A DNA stretch of 10,170 nt, taken from Methanocorpusculum sp. GTDB lineage: Archaea > Halobacteriota > Methanomicrobia > Methanomicrobiales > Methanocorpusculaceae. The notes beneath the pieces are model-generated. The model was not told the DNA's origin and searched no databases. It saw only the letters and a list, made by a program, of their open reading frames with translations. Within the stretch, counting starts at the first letter, position 1. Every line of letters starts with the position of its first letter. Location of the stretch: contig DALTYD010000032.1 in assembly GCA_029986255.1 (NCBI GenBank), positions 1-10,170 of the forward strand, given 5' to 3'. This document shows, piece by piece, positions 1-6,598 of this stretch. The position numbers and the translations under genes were made by a program.

Positions 1-193
1 GCGGAGAGAAGACATTAACGATTTTTTTAACGGTGGATAAACGGGGGTCACGTTCTCCAGAAGATATCTTGTAGAGCGTAACGGGTGGAATTCCTGTTGC
101 GTTGGCGAGTTGACGGATTGTCATACTATGACGTTCAAGTTCTTCGGAGAGTGCCGTTTTGAAATCAGTTTCAAATATTCTCTGCTTAAACAT
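1..193 (-). CDS. XRE-family helix-turn-helix regulator (N-terminal part, cut by window edge)
   Basis: The first 64 codons of a minus-strand gene are present, starting at the ATG complementary to 191-193; the rest lies outside the window. The translation begins MFKQRIFETDFKTALSEELE and continues with a classic Cro/XRE helix-turn-helix: a first helix, then MTIRQLANATGIPPVTLYKI, then SSGERDPRLSTVKKIV. The residues Q-L-A, G-I-P and T-L-Y-K-I are the usual turn and recognition-helix positions. It is therefore a predicted DNA-binding transcription factor, but its effector domain and targets cannot be seen. No Shine-Dalgarno precedes the ATG. A TATA-like stretch centred near 223 sits about 27-30 nt upstream of the start, so a leaderless transcript is likely. 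A direct repeat further upstream (242-262) could be an operator. The HTH assignment is secure; the specific family is unknown. Confidence 0.85.
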   Translation of the reverse strand, partial: MFKQRIFETDFKTALSEELERHSMTIRQLANATGIPPVTLYKISSGERDPRLSTVKKIVNVFSP

Positions 194-1117
194 TTTTCTA
201 TTAATTGTGTTTATATTATCATATATGTCCTATGTCAGTTATTGATACTACTTTTTGATACTCTTTAACATATCACGTACATTTCTGCGTCACTTTTTTG
301 TTATCTATCATCCATTATATCTATGTATTCTCTTATACCCCTTTCTACCATTTTATATCATTTAATTAACGATTCTTATTTAGGATATCTCGTTGGGTTT
401 TAAATCTCTCTTTTTTTGAAATTTCCAGATATCTGTTTCTATCATATCAATTTTTTCAAAAAATAAGATAAGAGCATTATTGATGACACGTTTCCTGAAG
501 GGCTTAGTTGGGAAAATCATAATCAATATCGCTATGCTATTCTTCTCATTCAAATATCTGTTGATTGTTTGTGAATCTTCTGGATGTTCCTGCTATCTCT
601 AATCATCTTTGCAGACGAAGGATTTCCATTGTCCAAAATTTGAGATATGAATGCTGAATATGCAGATATGTTATACTTGAATAAGGAGGTGATGCTGACT
701 TAAAGCAAATGGACCAATGTGTATACACTACACAGGATTATTTATTCATTCTTAGTGCTTCTGCTGCTGTTTGTTTTTTTTTGGAATTATGGTTCATCCG
801 TATGATATATTATTTGTTATCTGTGCTATATCTCACATAGTCTGCCGTAAAAAATGGGTTTATTAATATGGGAAATTGGTGCTATTTTTTGCATGAAGTA
901 GAGTTGTAACTTTAGCACATGTTAATTGTATCATTATATATTTTTATTATTATAGTTATTGATTCTGAAAACATCGTCGTCCAATGAGATCATTGATGAG
1001 ATGTAAAAGATGTAAACATCTTATCTATCTCGTTTTTCTCATTAACTGGTTTGGTCAAAGATAACATCTGTATATCATCTCCCCAACCGAATGAATAATA
1101 CCTGATCATTCTCTAAA
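194..1117. other. Long AT-rich intergenic region without a convincing gene
   Basis: About 920 bases separate the divergent XRE regulator and the PEGA-repeat protein. The stretch is very T-rich, with many homopolymer runs. I find no tRNA, no terminal inverted repeats and no recognisable protein fragment. Two short plus-strand ORFs exist, at 483-602 (39 codons) and 709-840 (43 codons). Both are hydrophobic mainly because T-rich DNA encodes Phe, Leu and Ile. Near the second, at 684-693, is a 10-base match to the anti-Shine-Dalgarno end of 16S rRNA, but its spacing to the ATG at 709 is too long (19 nt from AGGAGG) for a normal start. The region holds the promoters of both flanking genes and may otherwise be decayed or non-coding sequence. 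Confidence 0.6.
242..262. repeat. Direct repeat TTGATACT x2 upstream of the XRE gene
   Basis: TTGATACT occurs at 242-249 and again at 255-262, a centre-to-centre spacing of 13 bases. It lies 49-69 bases upstream of the minus-strand regulator's start and behind its likely TATA box (around 223). The placement would suit a regulator-binding site, possibly for autoregulation. This is inference; an 8-base repeat in AT-rich DNA can arise by chance. Confidence 0.3.
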
Positions 1118-2296
1118 ATGAATACATCTATGTCAATAAAACACTTAGTTGTTATTTTTTTGTTGGGTTCTCTATTTTTCTGCGGAATTGTGGCCGCTGA
1201 AACAACAAGTCTTACCATCAATGTATATGATAACAGTGCATCTCATGTTCCTATTAAAGACGCAATGGTTGAAATTGTCAATAGTGAGACTTGTTTAGAA
1301 CAGACTCGATTCACCACTGTCGATGGTATTGCAAAATTCTCCTCAGTTGAGTATAAGTCCACTTATAATGTGGCTGTCATCAAGGATGGATTTGATGGCC
1401 AAACATTTTCCATCAATATCAATTCTATGGAAAAAGAGTACACAGTCTTTCTCCAGAAAACAACTTCGATCCAAATCAAGGTTCTCAATCCTGACAAAGC
1501 CACACCAATTGCTGGTGCTGCCATTTCCATTGATGGTCTTAGAATGGGAACTACTCCTAGCTCCGGGATTCTCCATGTATCCATGGAAAAAGGAGTCTAT
1601 CATAACATCCAGGTAACTGCAGACTCCTATGAAACTTTCTCCTCATCGCAGTACATCGAAATGGATCAGATCTCACTTACTATCACTCTTTCCAAATCTC
1701 CCATCTCCCCAAGATTGCTCGTCTATGATAAGGATCATGACATGAAACCTGTTTCCTCGGCTACAATTCTCATTGATGGAAAAAATTCTGGAATCACCGA
1801 TGAGTATGGAAGAGCGACTATCAAAAACTTCACTGAAGGTACCTATACCCTGGAAATTACCAAGCCAAACTACAACTCCTACAAAAAAGATGTGACATTT
1901 ACTGAAGCATCCCCTGATGTTATTGTTGAACTCACATATGCGATTGTACCATTGACAGTGTTCGTTGTTGATGGAGTTTCTCCCGTTCCCGAAGCTTCGA
2001 TTTACCTTGACAATCTTGTAACTGGTATCACCGATACAACTGGGAAATTTACTAAAGGCATGGAGCCTGGACAAACCGTTCTGATCACTGCATCAAAAAA
2101 TGGATACTCCACACAAAGCGTTTCGTGGTCCATAACATCTAATCAAATCAACACTGTCACAATATCTCTGTCTCAGAATTTCCCCACTACCCTGTTTGGT
2201 GGGATTGTTATTGTTTTCATCCTTATCATTATCGTTGCTATTGTCTTTCGGATGAGGAGAAAATTTGGTATTCATGGTAGAAGAGGATCCTTCTAA
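1118..2296 (+). CDS. Membrane-anchored surface protein with four PEGA/carboxypeptidase-regulatory-like repeats
   Basis: This 392-residue protein has an N-terminal signal peptide (hydrophobic core about residues 8-26, with an Ala-Ala-Glu cleavage region near 26-28). A single C-terminal transmembrane segment (about 360-377) is followed by a basic tail (RMRRKFGIHGRRGSF). It is thus probably exported and anchored with its bulk outside the cell. The exterior part consists of four beta-sandwich repeats of 75-85 residues at about 31-114, 116-193, 197-273 and 278-352. Each shows the pattern 'hydrophobic strand, then P-[IV]-x-[GDS]-A-x-[IV]-x-[IV]-[DN]', then a G-x-[ST]-T-D-x-x-G turn, then a [YT]-x-[IV]-x-[AV] strand and an aromatic 'x-G-[YF]' or similar. 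This matches PEGA and carboxypeptidase-regulatory-like (CarboxypepD_reg) modules, which serve as adhesive or structural domains. One N-glycosylation sequon lies at N237. No enzymatic domain is visible. A TATA-like sequence at 1068-1078 may drive it; no clear ribosome binding site precedes the ATG. Its ligand and role are unknown. Confidence 0.85.
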   Translation: MNTSMSIKHLVVIFLLGSLFFCGIVAAETTSLTINVYDNSASHVPIKDAMVEIVNSETCLEQTRFTTVDGIAKFSSVEYKSTYNVAVIKDGFDGQTFSININSMEKEYTVFLQKTTSIQIKVLNPDKATPIAGAAISIDGLRMGTTPSSGILHVSMEKGVYHNIQVTADSYETFSSSQYIEMDQISLTITLSKSPISPRLLVYDKDHDMKPVSSATILIDGKNSGITDEYGRATIKNFTEGTYTLEITKPNYNSYKKDVTFTEASPDVIVELTYAIVPLTVFVVDGVSPVPEASIYLDNLVTGITDTTGKFTKGMEPGQTVLITASKNGYSTQSVSWSITSNQINTVTISLSQNFPTTLFGGIVIVFILIIIVAIVFRMRRKFGIHGRRGSF

Positions 2297-2317
2297 TCTT
2301 TTTTGCACAAAGAAATA

Positions 2318-2389
2318 CGGACCTGCTGGGGATCGAACCCAGTTCTCCGGGTTCGAAGCCCGGAAGGATATCCACTACCCTACAGATCC
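2318..2389 (-). tRNA. tRNA-Arg (anticodon UCG)
   Basis: The reverse complement folds as a full cloverleaf of 72 nt. Acceptor GGATCTG pairs with CAGGTCC, with one T-G wobble. The anticodon stem CCGGG/CCCGG holds the loop CTTCGAA (anticodon TCG, reading CGA). The T-arm is CTGGG/CCCAG around TTCGATC. The discriminator is G and no 3' CCA is encoded. Because it lies on the opposite strand between the PEGA-protein gene and dut, it must have its own promoter in 2395-2435, where TATA-like stretches occur (around 2404-2413 and 2420-2430). The open reading frame that runs through it from 2265 is therefore not the true start of dut. Confidence 0.95.
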
Positions 2390-2495
2390 ACTTGTTTGTT
2401 ATACTTATATCTCCTTATTTCTATTATACTCTATCGTATGTGGTTTGTGTCCTAGTGCACAAAGTACAATTGCTAAAAAAGCCAAAGGAAAATAT

Positions 2496-2927
2496 ATGTT
2501 GCTTTCCTCCTCCATAATCCGGGCTCGTGTTGCGGATGGAACTCTTGGTATAATCCCTTTTGAAGAAACATCGCTTCAGCCGGCATCCTATGATCTCAGT
2601 GTTGCTGGAGATATCGTTATGAACGTAGGTGAATTGTCACTTGTTGCGACTCGGGAGTTTATCAGTCTTCCCTCTGATCTCGCAGCGACGCTGCGTTGTC
2701 GTTCCTCTTTTGGCCGAAAAGGAGTCATTCTTGGTGCTGGGTACATTGATCCGGGCTACCGTGGAAATCTTACTCTCTGCATGGTCAACATGGGTTCAGA
2801 GAATATTTTTGTTGAAGAAGGTACACGCATTGTACAAATGCTTATTCACCCTGTTCTTGGACATGTGGAAAACGCGTATAATGGTAACTACCAAGATAGC
2901 TATGGTGTAGTAGGATCAAAAATCTAA
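2496..2927 (+). CDS. dut: Archaeal dUTP diphosphatase of the dCTP-deaminase family
   Basis: The product has 143 residues and belongs to the dCTP deaminase/dUTPase superfamily. It shows S-Y-D-L (31-34), the phosphate-binding R-C-R-S-S-F-G-R-K-G (67-76), A-G-Y-I-D-P-G-Y-R-G-N (81-91) and the late motif G-T-R-I-V-Q-M (109-115). Family knowledge: true dCTP deaminases have a catalytic Glu in the strand after the IDPG loop (…TLE…), used to deaminate cytosine. Here the strand reads L-T-L-C-M-V-N, with Cys95 at that place. Deamination is therefore unlikely, and the protein fits the short archaeal dUTPase subfamily that hydrolyses dUTP to dUMP and PPi, keeping uracil out of DNA and feeding thymidylate synthesis. 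The start at 2496 (MLLSSSIIRA) is chosen because the upstream in-frame extension runs through the tRNA gene and because AAAGGA (2484-2489) lies 6 bases before it. The last ~13 residues form the Gly/Tyr-containing tail typical of the family's C-terminal lid. It converges with the CetZ-like gene with a gap of about 30 bases. Confidence 0.82.
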   Translation: MLLSSSIIRARVADGTLGIIPFEETSLQPASYDLSVAGDIVMNVGELSLVATREFISLPSDLAATLRCRSSFGRKGVILGAGYIDPGYRGNLTLCMVNMGSENIFVEEGTRIVQMLIHPVLGHVENAYNGNYQDSYGVVGSKI

Positions 2928-2958
2928 GTGGTTAATACGACCCAATCATCTATTCTAC

Positions 2959-5049
2959 TTATTTCTCTCTCATAATCTTTTTAAAATCTAAATTTTTTGG
3001 TATGGGTATTGACGTTATGCGGATTCCTTTGCTTACCTCTCGAGGTTTTTTTGCATTGCGAATTATTATAGTCCCATCATCATTCTCTTTTGGCCGCTGT
3101 GCATCAACATTCACTATTCCTTCAAGTACTCTTGTGTTCATTGTCTCTTTTGGCCGTTGACAACTCGATATATTAATATTACGGTTTGTTTCTTTTGGTC
3201 TTTGGTGTTTGATTGTGATCGTTCCTTCCAGAATCTTGGTTGTCGTCATCTCTTTTGGTTGAACATTGTTGCCAATATTTGCTTTTCCAGAAAGCACATT
3301 GTCTGATTCTTTTATTTTTTTCTTTCCATCGATATTTACCATTCCTGCAAGTACGTTGTCTACTTTTTTTTGCCGTTTTGGTACCATAATTGTACTGTTG
3401 TTTATCTGCAGTTGTTTTTTTGGGCTGATAATAGTTATCTTTGGCATATCATCGCTTTTGGCTCTCTCTTTGTTCTTTTTTCTGTCTTTAAACTGGAATG
3501 TATCATAGTTCGGTGGCATGTACTGCTGATGAAGCAATGGTATCTCTCTCTTTACATCGCCATCCGAACTGTTATTGTCATTTGTTGTGGATGACTTCTT
3601 GTTGTGTTGCAGTTGAGTTCTGATTTTTTCTTCTAATACCTCTTCTTTCTCTTCTTCCTCTTGTTGAATATTGTACCGATCCTCTTCTTCATGTATGTCT
3701 GTTGCTGAATTAATTACAGAGAGTTTTTGTGGATTTTTCTGAAAATTATTCGTTTCATTTTTCTGGTTGATGAAGTCATCCAGTTCAAAAAATTCGTCCT
3801 CGTTCTCATCCAATATTGGAGCTGGGGTGATGCCAATTGGCATCACTATCTCATTTTCGAATAAAATATCGTCATTTGCAATCTGAATGGTTTGGGCAAT
3901 CTCTCTCTCTCTCTTCTCTATGTTTTCTTTAATTAGCTCATTTTCGTAAATGGTTCGAATTTCATCCAATTCTTTTACTCGTGGTACATTTTCCAAACCT
4001 GCAAGGACAATTATTACGCCGACATACTGTGTAGATGTGACAGGGTAGTCTCCAGCTCGCATTTCAAGGCCTTTGATACTGCGATCAATCCATTTACGTA
4101 CTGTTTGAAATCCTTTCATGGAAAGCTCATCAGATGGACCGGCTATCAATACCAGGGCTTTCTCTGATGATGTGAGATCACATGGGATGGATACTTCTCG
4201 ATACACTGCTTGCTTTGCTAATTCAACTATGCGCGAGGTCCGTGCCTGATTTTCTTCCAACAAGTATTTTTCTACTCGTATGCGTTTCATTACATTGTTC
4301 GTCCAGACGGTTGGAAGTTTTTCGATTGCATAACCAATCGCCACAAGATCCATTCCTTTGAGAGTGTTGAGTATCTCTCCTGCATCCAATACTACTTCTG
4401 CAGCTTCAACGCCTTTATGATTGAACTCTCCTGCACGGAGTAAAAGGCCAACACGACGTGCAAGTATCTCGTTGAGCACTGGAAACATTTCATAGATGGT
4501 TGCTTTGTGCTTAGTCTCATCTACCTTTTTGATGCTATTTTCTTCTTCTGTGCGTTTGAACCACGTTTCGTTGTCGAAGAGGATTGTCGCCTGAGATACT
4601 TTTCTGATCTTTGCCAGCGTCTCTGACGCTCGTGCAGAGATTTTTACTCCTTCGTTTCTTCCTGGGAGTGTGAGAATGGTAAAAACTGGATCAGGTGAGG
4701 TGTTGTTTAGCTGTGAAATAATGTTTGGCACTAGTTCGGCCATTCTCCCTCCTAGACCGGCACAGATGAATACTGCATCAATTTCTTCGATATTGTCTCG
4801 TTGAAAACAGCTTGCCAGATTACCCACTTCAAAATCGGTCCCGTGATTATTGTGCTCTTTGACAGGATCAACTGGCGTGAGAATGAACCGATTTTCTGTG
4901 GATATTGTTTGGATTTCAGAGATGGTTTTCTGATCTGCATCAAATGCAAATGATTGCACACTCCGGACACCACTCCGTTCATCATGCATGTTGAGTGTAT
5001 CAACAATACGGCAGCCTGCACCACCAAGTCCAATGAGTAATGCTTTCAT
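2959..5049 (-). CDS. CetZ/tubulin-like cytoskeletal protein with degenerate GTP loop and repeat-bearing C-terminal extension
   Basis: The product is a 696-residue tubulin/FtsZ-superfamily protein. Residues 1-365 follow the CetZ plan: G-L-G-G-A-G-C at 7-13 (first nucleotide loop), A-G-L-G-G at 97-101, L-P-G-R-N-E-G at 128-134, G-E-I-L-N-T-L at 224-230 (nucleotide-base contact region), and A-G-P…K-G…R-K-W (303-320) with A-G-D-Y-P (332-336), typical of the CetZ C-terminal domain. CetZ proteins are archaeal GTPases that shape the cell. Oddly, the glycine-rich signature after A-G-L-G-G, normally G-T-G-S-G, reads R-M-A-E-L, so GTP binding or hydrolysis may be altered. Residues about 370-560 are polar and low in complexity, with an acidic cluster at 454-474. 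Residues 562-685 form about seven short tandem units ending in PKE-like motifs. AGGAGA (complement of 5055-5060) precedes the ATG. It is divergent from mer and convergent with dut. A role in a cytoskeletal or scaffolding structure is inferred. Confidence 0.85.
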   Translation of the reverse strand: MKALLIGLGGAGCRIVDTLNMHDERSGVRSVQSFAFDADQKTISEIQTISTENRFILTPVDPVKEHNNHGTDFEVGNLASCFQRDNIEEIDAVFICAGLGGRMAELVPNIISQLNNTSPDPVFTILTLPGRNEGVKISARASETLAKIRKVSQATILFDNETWFKRTEEENSIKKVDETKHKATIYEMFPVLNEILARRVGLLLRAGEFNHKGVEAAEVVLDAGEILNTLKGMDLVAIGYAIEKLPTVWTNNVMKRIRVEKYLLEENQARTSRIVELAKQAVYREVSIPCDLTSSEKALVLIAGPSDELSMKGFQTVRKWIDRSIKGLEMRAGDYPVTSTQYVGVIIVLAGLENVPRVKELDEIRTIYENELIKENIEKREREIAQTIQIANDDILFENEIVMPIGITPAPILDENEDEFFELDDFINQKNETNNFQKNPQKLSVINSATDIHEEEDRYNIQQEEEEKEEVLEEKIRTQLQHNKKSSTTNDNNSSDGDVKREIPLLHQQYMPPNYDTFQFKDRKKNKERAKSDDMPKITIISPKKQLQINNSTIMVPKRQKKVDNVLAGMVNIDGKKKIKESDNVLSGKANIGNNVQPKEMTTTKILEGTITIKHQRPKETNRNINISSCQRPKETMNTRVLEGIVNVDAQRPKENDDGTIIIRNAKKPREVSKGIRITSIPIPKNLDFKKIMREK
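2995..3366 (-). repeat. Tandem protein-coding repeats in the CetZ-like C-terminus
   Basis: Residues 562-685 of the CetZ-like protein divide into consecutive units of 14-20 residues. They run 562-581 (ends KKKIKE), 582-600 (ends VQPKE), 601-620 (ends HQRPKE), 621-635 (ends CQRPKE), 636-655 (ends AQRPKE), 656-671 (ends KKPRE) and 672-685 (ends IPIPK). The longer units share a core like V-L-x-G-x-[VIA]-x-[IV], a short beta-like strand, before the basic-proline-lysine-glutamate end. The repeat also shows at DNA level: on the plus strand CTCTTTTGGCCG or near variants recur at the unit ends around 3088, 3148, 3190 and 3250. Recent tandem duplication or selection for a repeated binding motif are both possible. 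Confidence 0.75.
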
Positions 5050-5300
5050 TATTAGTCTCCTGCATCCCCAGTAAAATAATATTTTATATTTATTATTCTT
5101 TTTATAACCATATATCCTTTTATAAGATTTGAGTGTTTTCTAAGATTCCATTATTTGTTTAAAAAGCGCATACTAAAACTCTTGATTTTTTCCTTTATTT
5201 ATGATTCTTGGAAAATCCTCTGAATTTTTCTTGAATACTTTCTTCAAAACAGAATCTATTTATACAGAGGGATTAAATTAGAATTGAGGTGTAAAGAATT
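5050..5300. promoter_or_regulatory. Divergent promoter region between the CetZ-like gene and mer
   Basis: This 251-base AT-rich gap serves two divergent genes. For the minus-strand gene, TCTCCT at 5055-5060 is a Shine-Dalgarno (AGGAGA) and TATA-like DNA lies at about 5080-5096. For mer, TTTATAC at 5259-5265 is the best TATA candidate and GAGGTG at 5286-5291 is the Shine-Dalgarno, nine bases before the TTG start at 5301. A TATA centre at 5262 would predict a start of transcription close to the Shine-Dalgarno itself, so either the mer leader is very short or another upstream box is used. Confidence 0.5.
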
Positions 5301-6284
5301 TTGACTTATGGAATCGAGTTTGTTCCGGGAAACGTTAATGTTAAGCAGGTAGTTAACTATTGTAAGCTTGCAGAGAGTAAGGATATCGACTATGCATGGA
5401 TCACCAACCACTACAACAACCGTCACTGTTATCCTGTTCTCGCTGCGGTTGCCCAGGCAACTACTACTCTGAAAATGGGACCTGGTATTATGAACTCCTT
5501 TACAGATACTCCTGCTGCAATGGCGTCTTTTGCCTGTACTCTGAATGAGATATCTGATGGACGTGCTGTTCTTGGTATTGGCCCTGGCGATCTCTCTACC
5601 CTTCCAAAACTCGCGATTGATCCCGTAAAGCCGGTTGCCAGACTTGGAGAGGCAATTGACCAGATTCGTGCCCTCTGCAGTGGGACCGAAGTGAAGAAAT
5701 CTGGTATGCAGTTCTTTGATTATGATGGTGCAAAGTTGACTGGTGTTACGCTCCCTGGTAAGAAAGGCATTCCTGTCTATGTTGGTGCACAGGGCCCAAA
5801 GGTCCTTGAACTTGCGGGTCTAAAAGGTGATGGAGCACTTATCAACGCGTCCAACCCAAAGGACTTTGATGTTGCTATCCCAATTATTAAGGCAGCAACT
5901 GAAAAAGTTGGCAAAAAGAACTTTGATGTTGGAGCATATACAGCTTTGTCCATTGACAAGGATCAAAAGAAAGCTGAAAAGGCAGCAAAGATTGTTGCAG
6001 CTTTCATCGCAGCAGGTTCTCCCGAGTCACTGCTTCAGCGCCATGGTCTTGATCTTTCAAATGTAGCAAAAATTAAGGATGCACTTGCACGTTTTGACTT
6101 TGGTGCCGTTGGTGGGCTTGTTACAGAGAAAGAAATTGCAGCATTTACTATCTGTGGTACTCCAGATGTTATCCGGCAGAAGTGTGAAGATTTGACGAAA
6201 GCAGGTGTCACACAGATCATCTTTGGATCTCCACTTGGACCAGATATGACCAACTCTATTCGCCTACTCGGCAAGATTCTGTAA
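5301..6284 (+). CDS. mer: 5,10-methylenetetrahydromethanopterin reductase (coenzyme F420-dependent)
   Basis: Mer reduces methylene-H4MPT to methyl-H4MPT with F420H2, a cytoplasmic step of CO2-reducing methanogenesis. The 327-residue product has the usual length and the bacterial-luciferase-like (beta/alpha)8 fold of the family. It opens with YGIEFVPG and continues with A-W-I-T-N-H-Y-N-N-R at about 32-41. G-P-G-I-M-N-S-F-T-D (about 60-69) and G-R-A-V-L-G-I-G-P-G-D (about 87-97) follow, with P-V-Y-V-G-A-Q-G-P-K (about 158-167) in the middle. It ends in a C-terminal F-T-I-C-G-T-P-D segment typical of F420-dependent reductases. The start is TTG at 5301: it gives the family's N-terminus, the nearby ATG at 5308 is out of frame, and GAGGTG lies at proper distance. 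It stands alone, with its own promoter and a hairpin terminator immediately after the stop. Its codon use looks more regular than that of the flanking genes, as expected for an abundant enzyme. Confidence 0.97.
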   Translation: MTYGIEFVPGNVNVKQVVNYCKLAESKDIDYAWITNHYNNRHCYPVLAAVAQATTTLKMGPGIMNSFTDTPAAMASFACTLNEISDGRAVLGIGPGDLSTLPKLAIDPVKPVARLGEAIDQIRALCSGTEVKKSGMQFFDYDGAKLTGVTLPGKKGIPVYVGAQGPKVLELAGLKGDGALINASNPKDFDVAIPIIKAATEKVGKKNFDVGAYTALSIDKDQKKAEKAAKIVAAFIAAGSPESLLQRHGLDLSNVAKIKDALARFDFGAVGGLVTEKEIAAFTICGTPDVIRQKCEDLTKAGVTQIIFGSPLGPDMTNSIRLLGKIL

Positions 6285-6302
6285 ATCGGATTTTTCCGAT
6301 TT
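6283..6302 (+). terminator. Hairpin terminator of mer
   Basis: AAATCGGA (6283-6290) pairs with TCCGATTT (6295-6302) around a TTTT loop, giving an 8-base-pair stem that overlaps the mer stop codon and is followed by T-rich DNA. This fits a 3'-end hairpin limiting mer transcription. Confidence 0.65.
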
Positions 6303-6598
6303 TACTACTTTATCCATTTTTTATAGTATTTTTATTAATTGTCACTCATTTTTACGTAAAATATCTTTTATTCTTATGGATGTTTCAAATTGTTGATATT
6401 ATTATTGCTATTTGTTTTAGTGAGTTTGATTCCGTCGTTGATGTAGTTGGAATTAATTCATAGATGTGATTTTGCAATTGCTATCGTATCGATATTTGAT
6501 TGTTTCCTTAGTTATTATTACTTAATCACTACTTTGAACTCATTTCTAAAATTATCCTCCACATACATATATCCCATACGAAAACCACACAATACTAT
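6303..6598. other. AT-rich intergenic region with the nop5 promoter
   Basis: No gene is supported here. A 62-codon hydrophobic ORF starting at 6447 overlaps nop5 in another frame and has no ribosome binding site. The right end holds a TATA-like CATATATC at 6565-6572, centred about 30 bases before the nop5 ATG, which predicts a transcript starting at or within a few bases of that ATG. Confidence 0.5.

Noticed and set aside
481..498. TTGATGA followed by CTGA, considered as a box C/D guide RNA
   Set aside because: Spacing between the motifs is too short, and no matching second C'/D box pair or terminal stem was found.
483..602. 39-codon hydrophobic ORF (MTRFLKGLVGKIIINIAM…)
   Set aside because: No ribosome binding site or promoter, and the hydrophobicity is explained by T-rich DNA.
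194..1117. Possible remnant insertion element or CRISPR array in the gene-poor stretch
   Set aside because: No terminal inverted repeats, transposase fragments or regularly spaced repeats were seen.
2444..2463. TTTGTG/CACAAA inverted repeat before dut
   Set aside because: A six-base stem with an eight-base loop in AT-rich DNA is too weak to call an operator or riboswitch.
2265..2495. 77-codon N-terminal extension in frame with dut
   Set aside because: It reads through the minus-strand tRNA-Arg and the intergenic DNA, has no family similarity, and a better start with a ribosome site lies at 2496.
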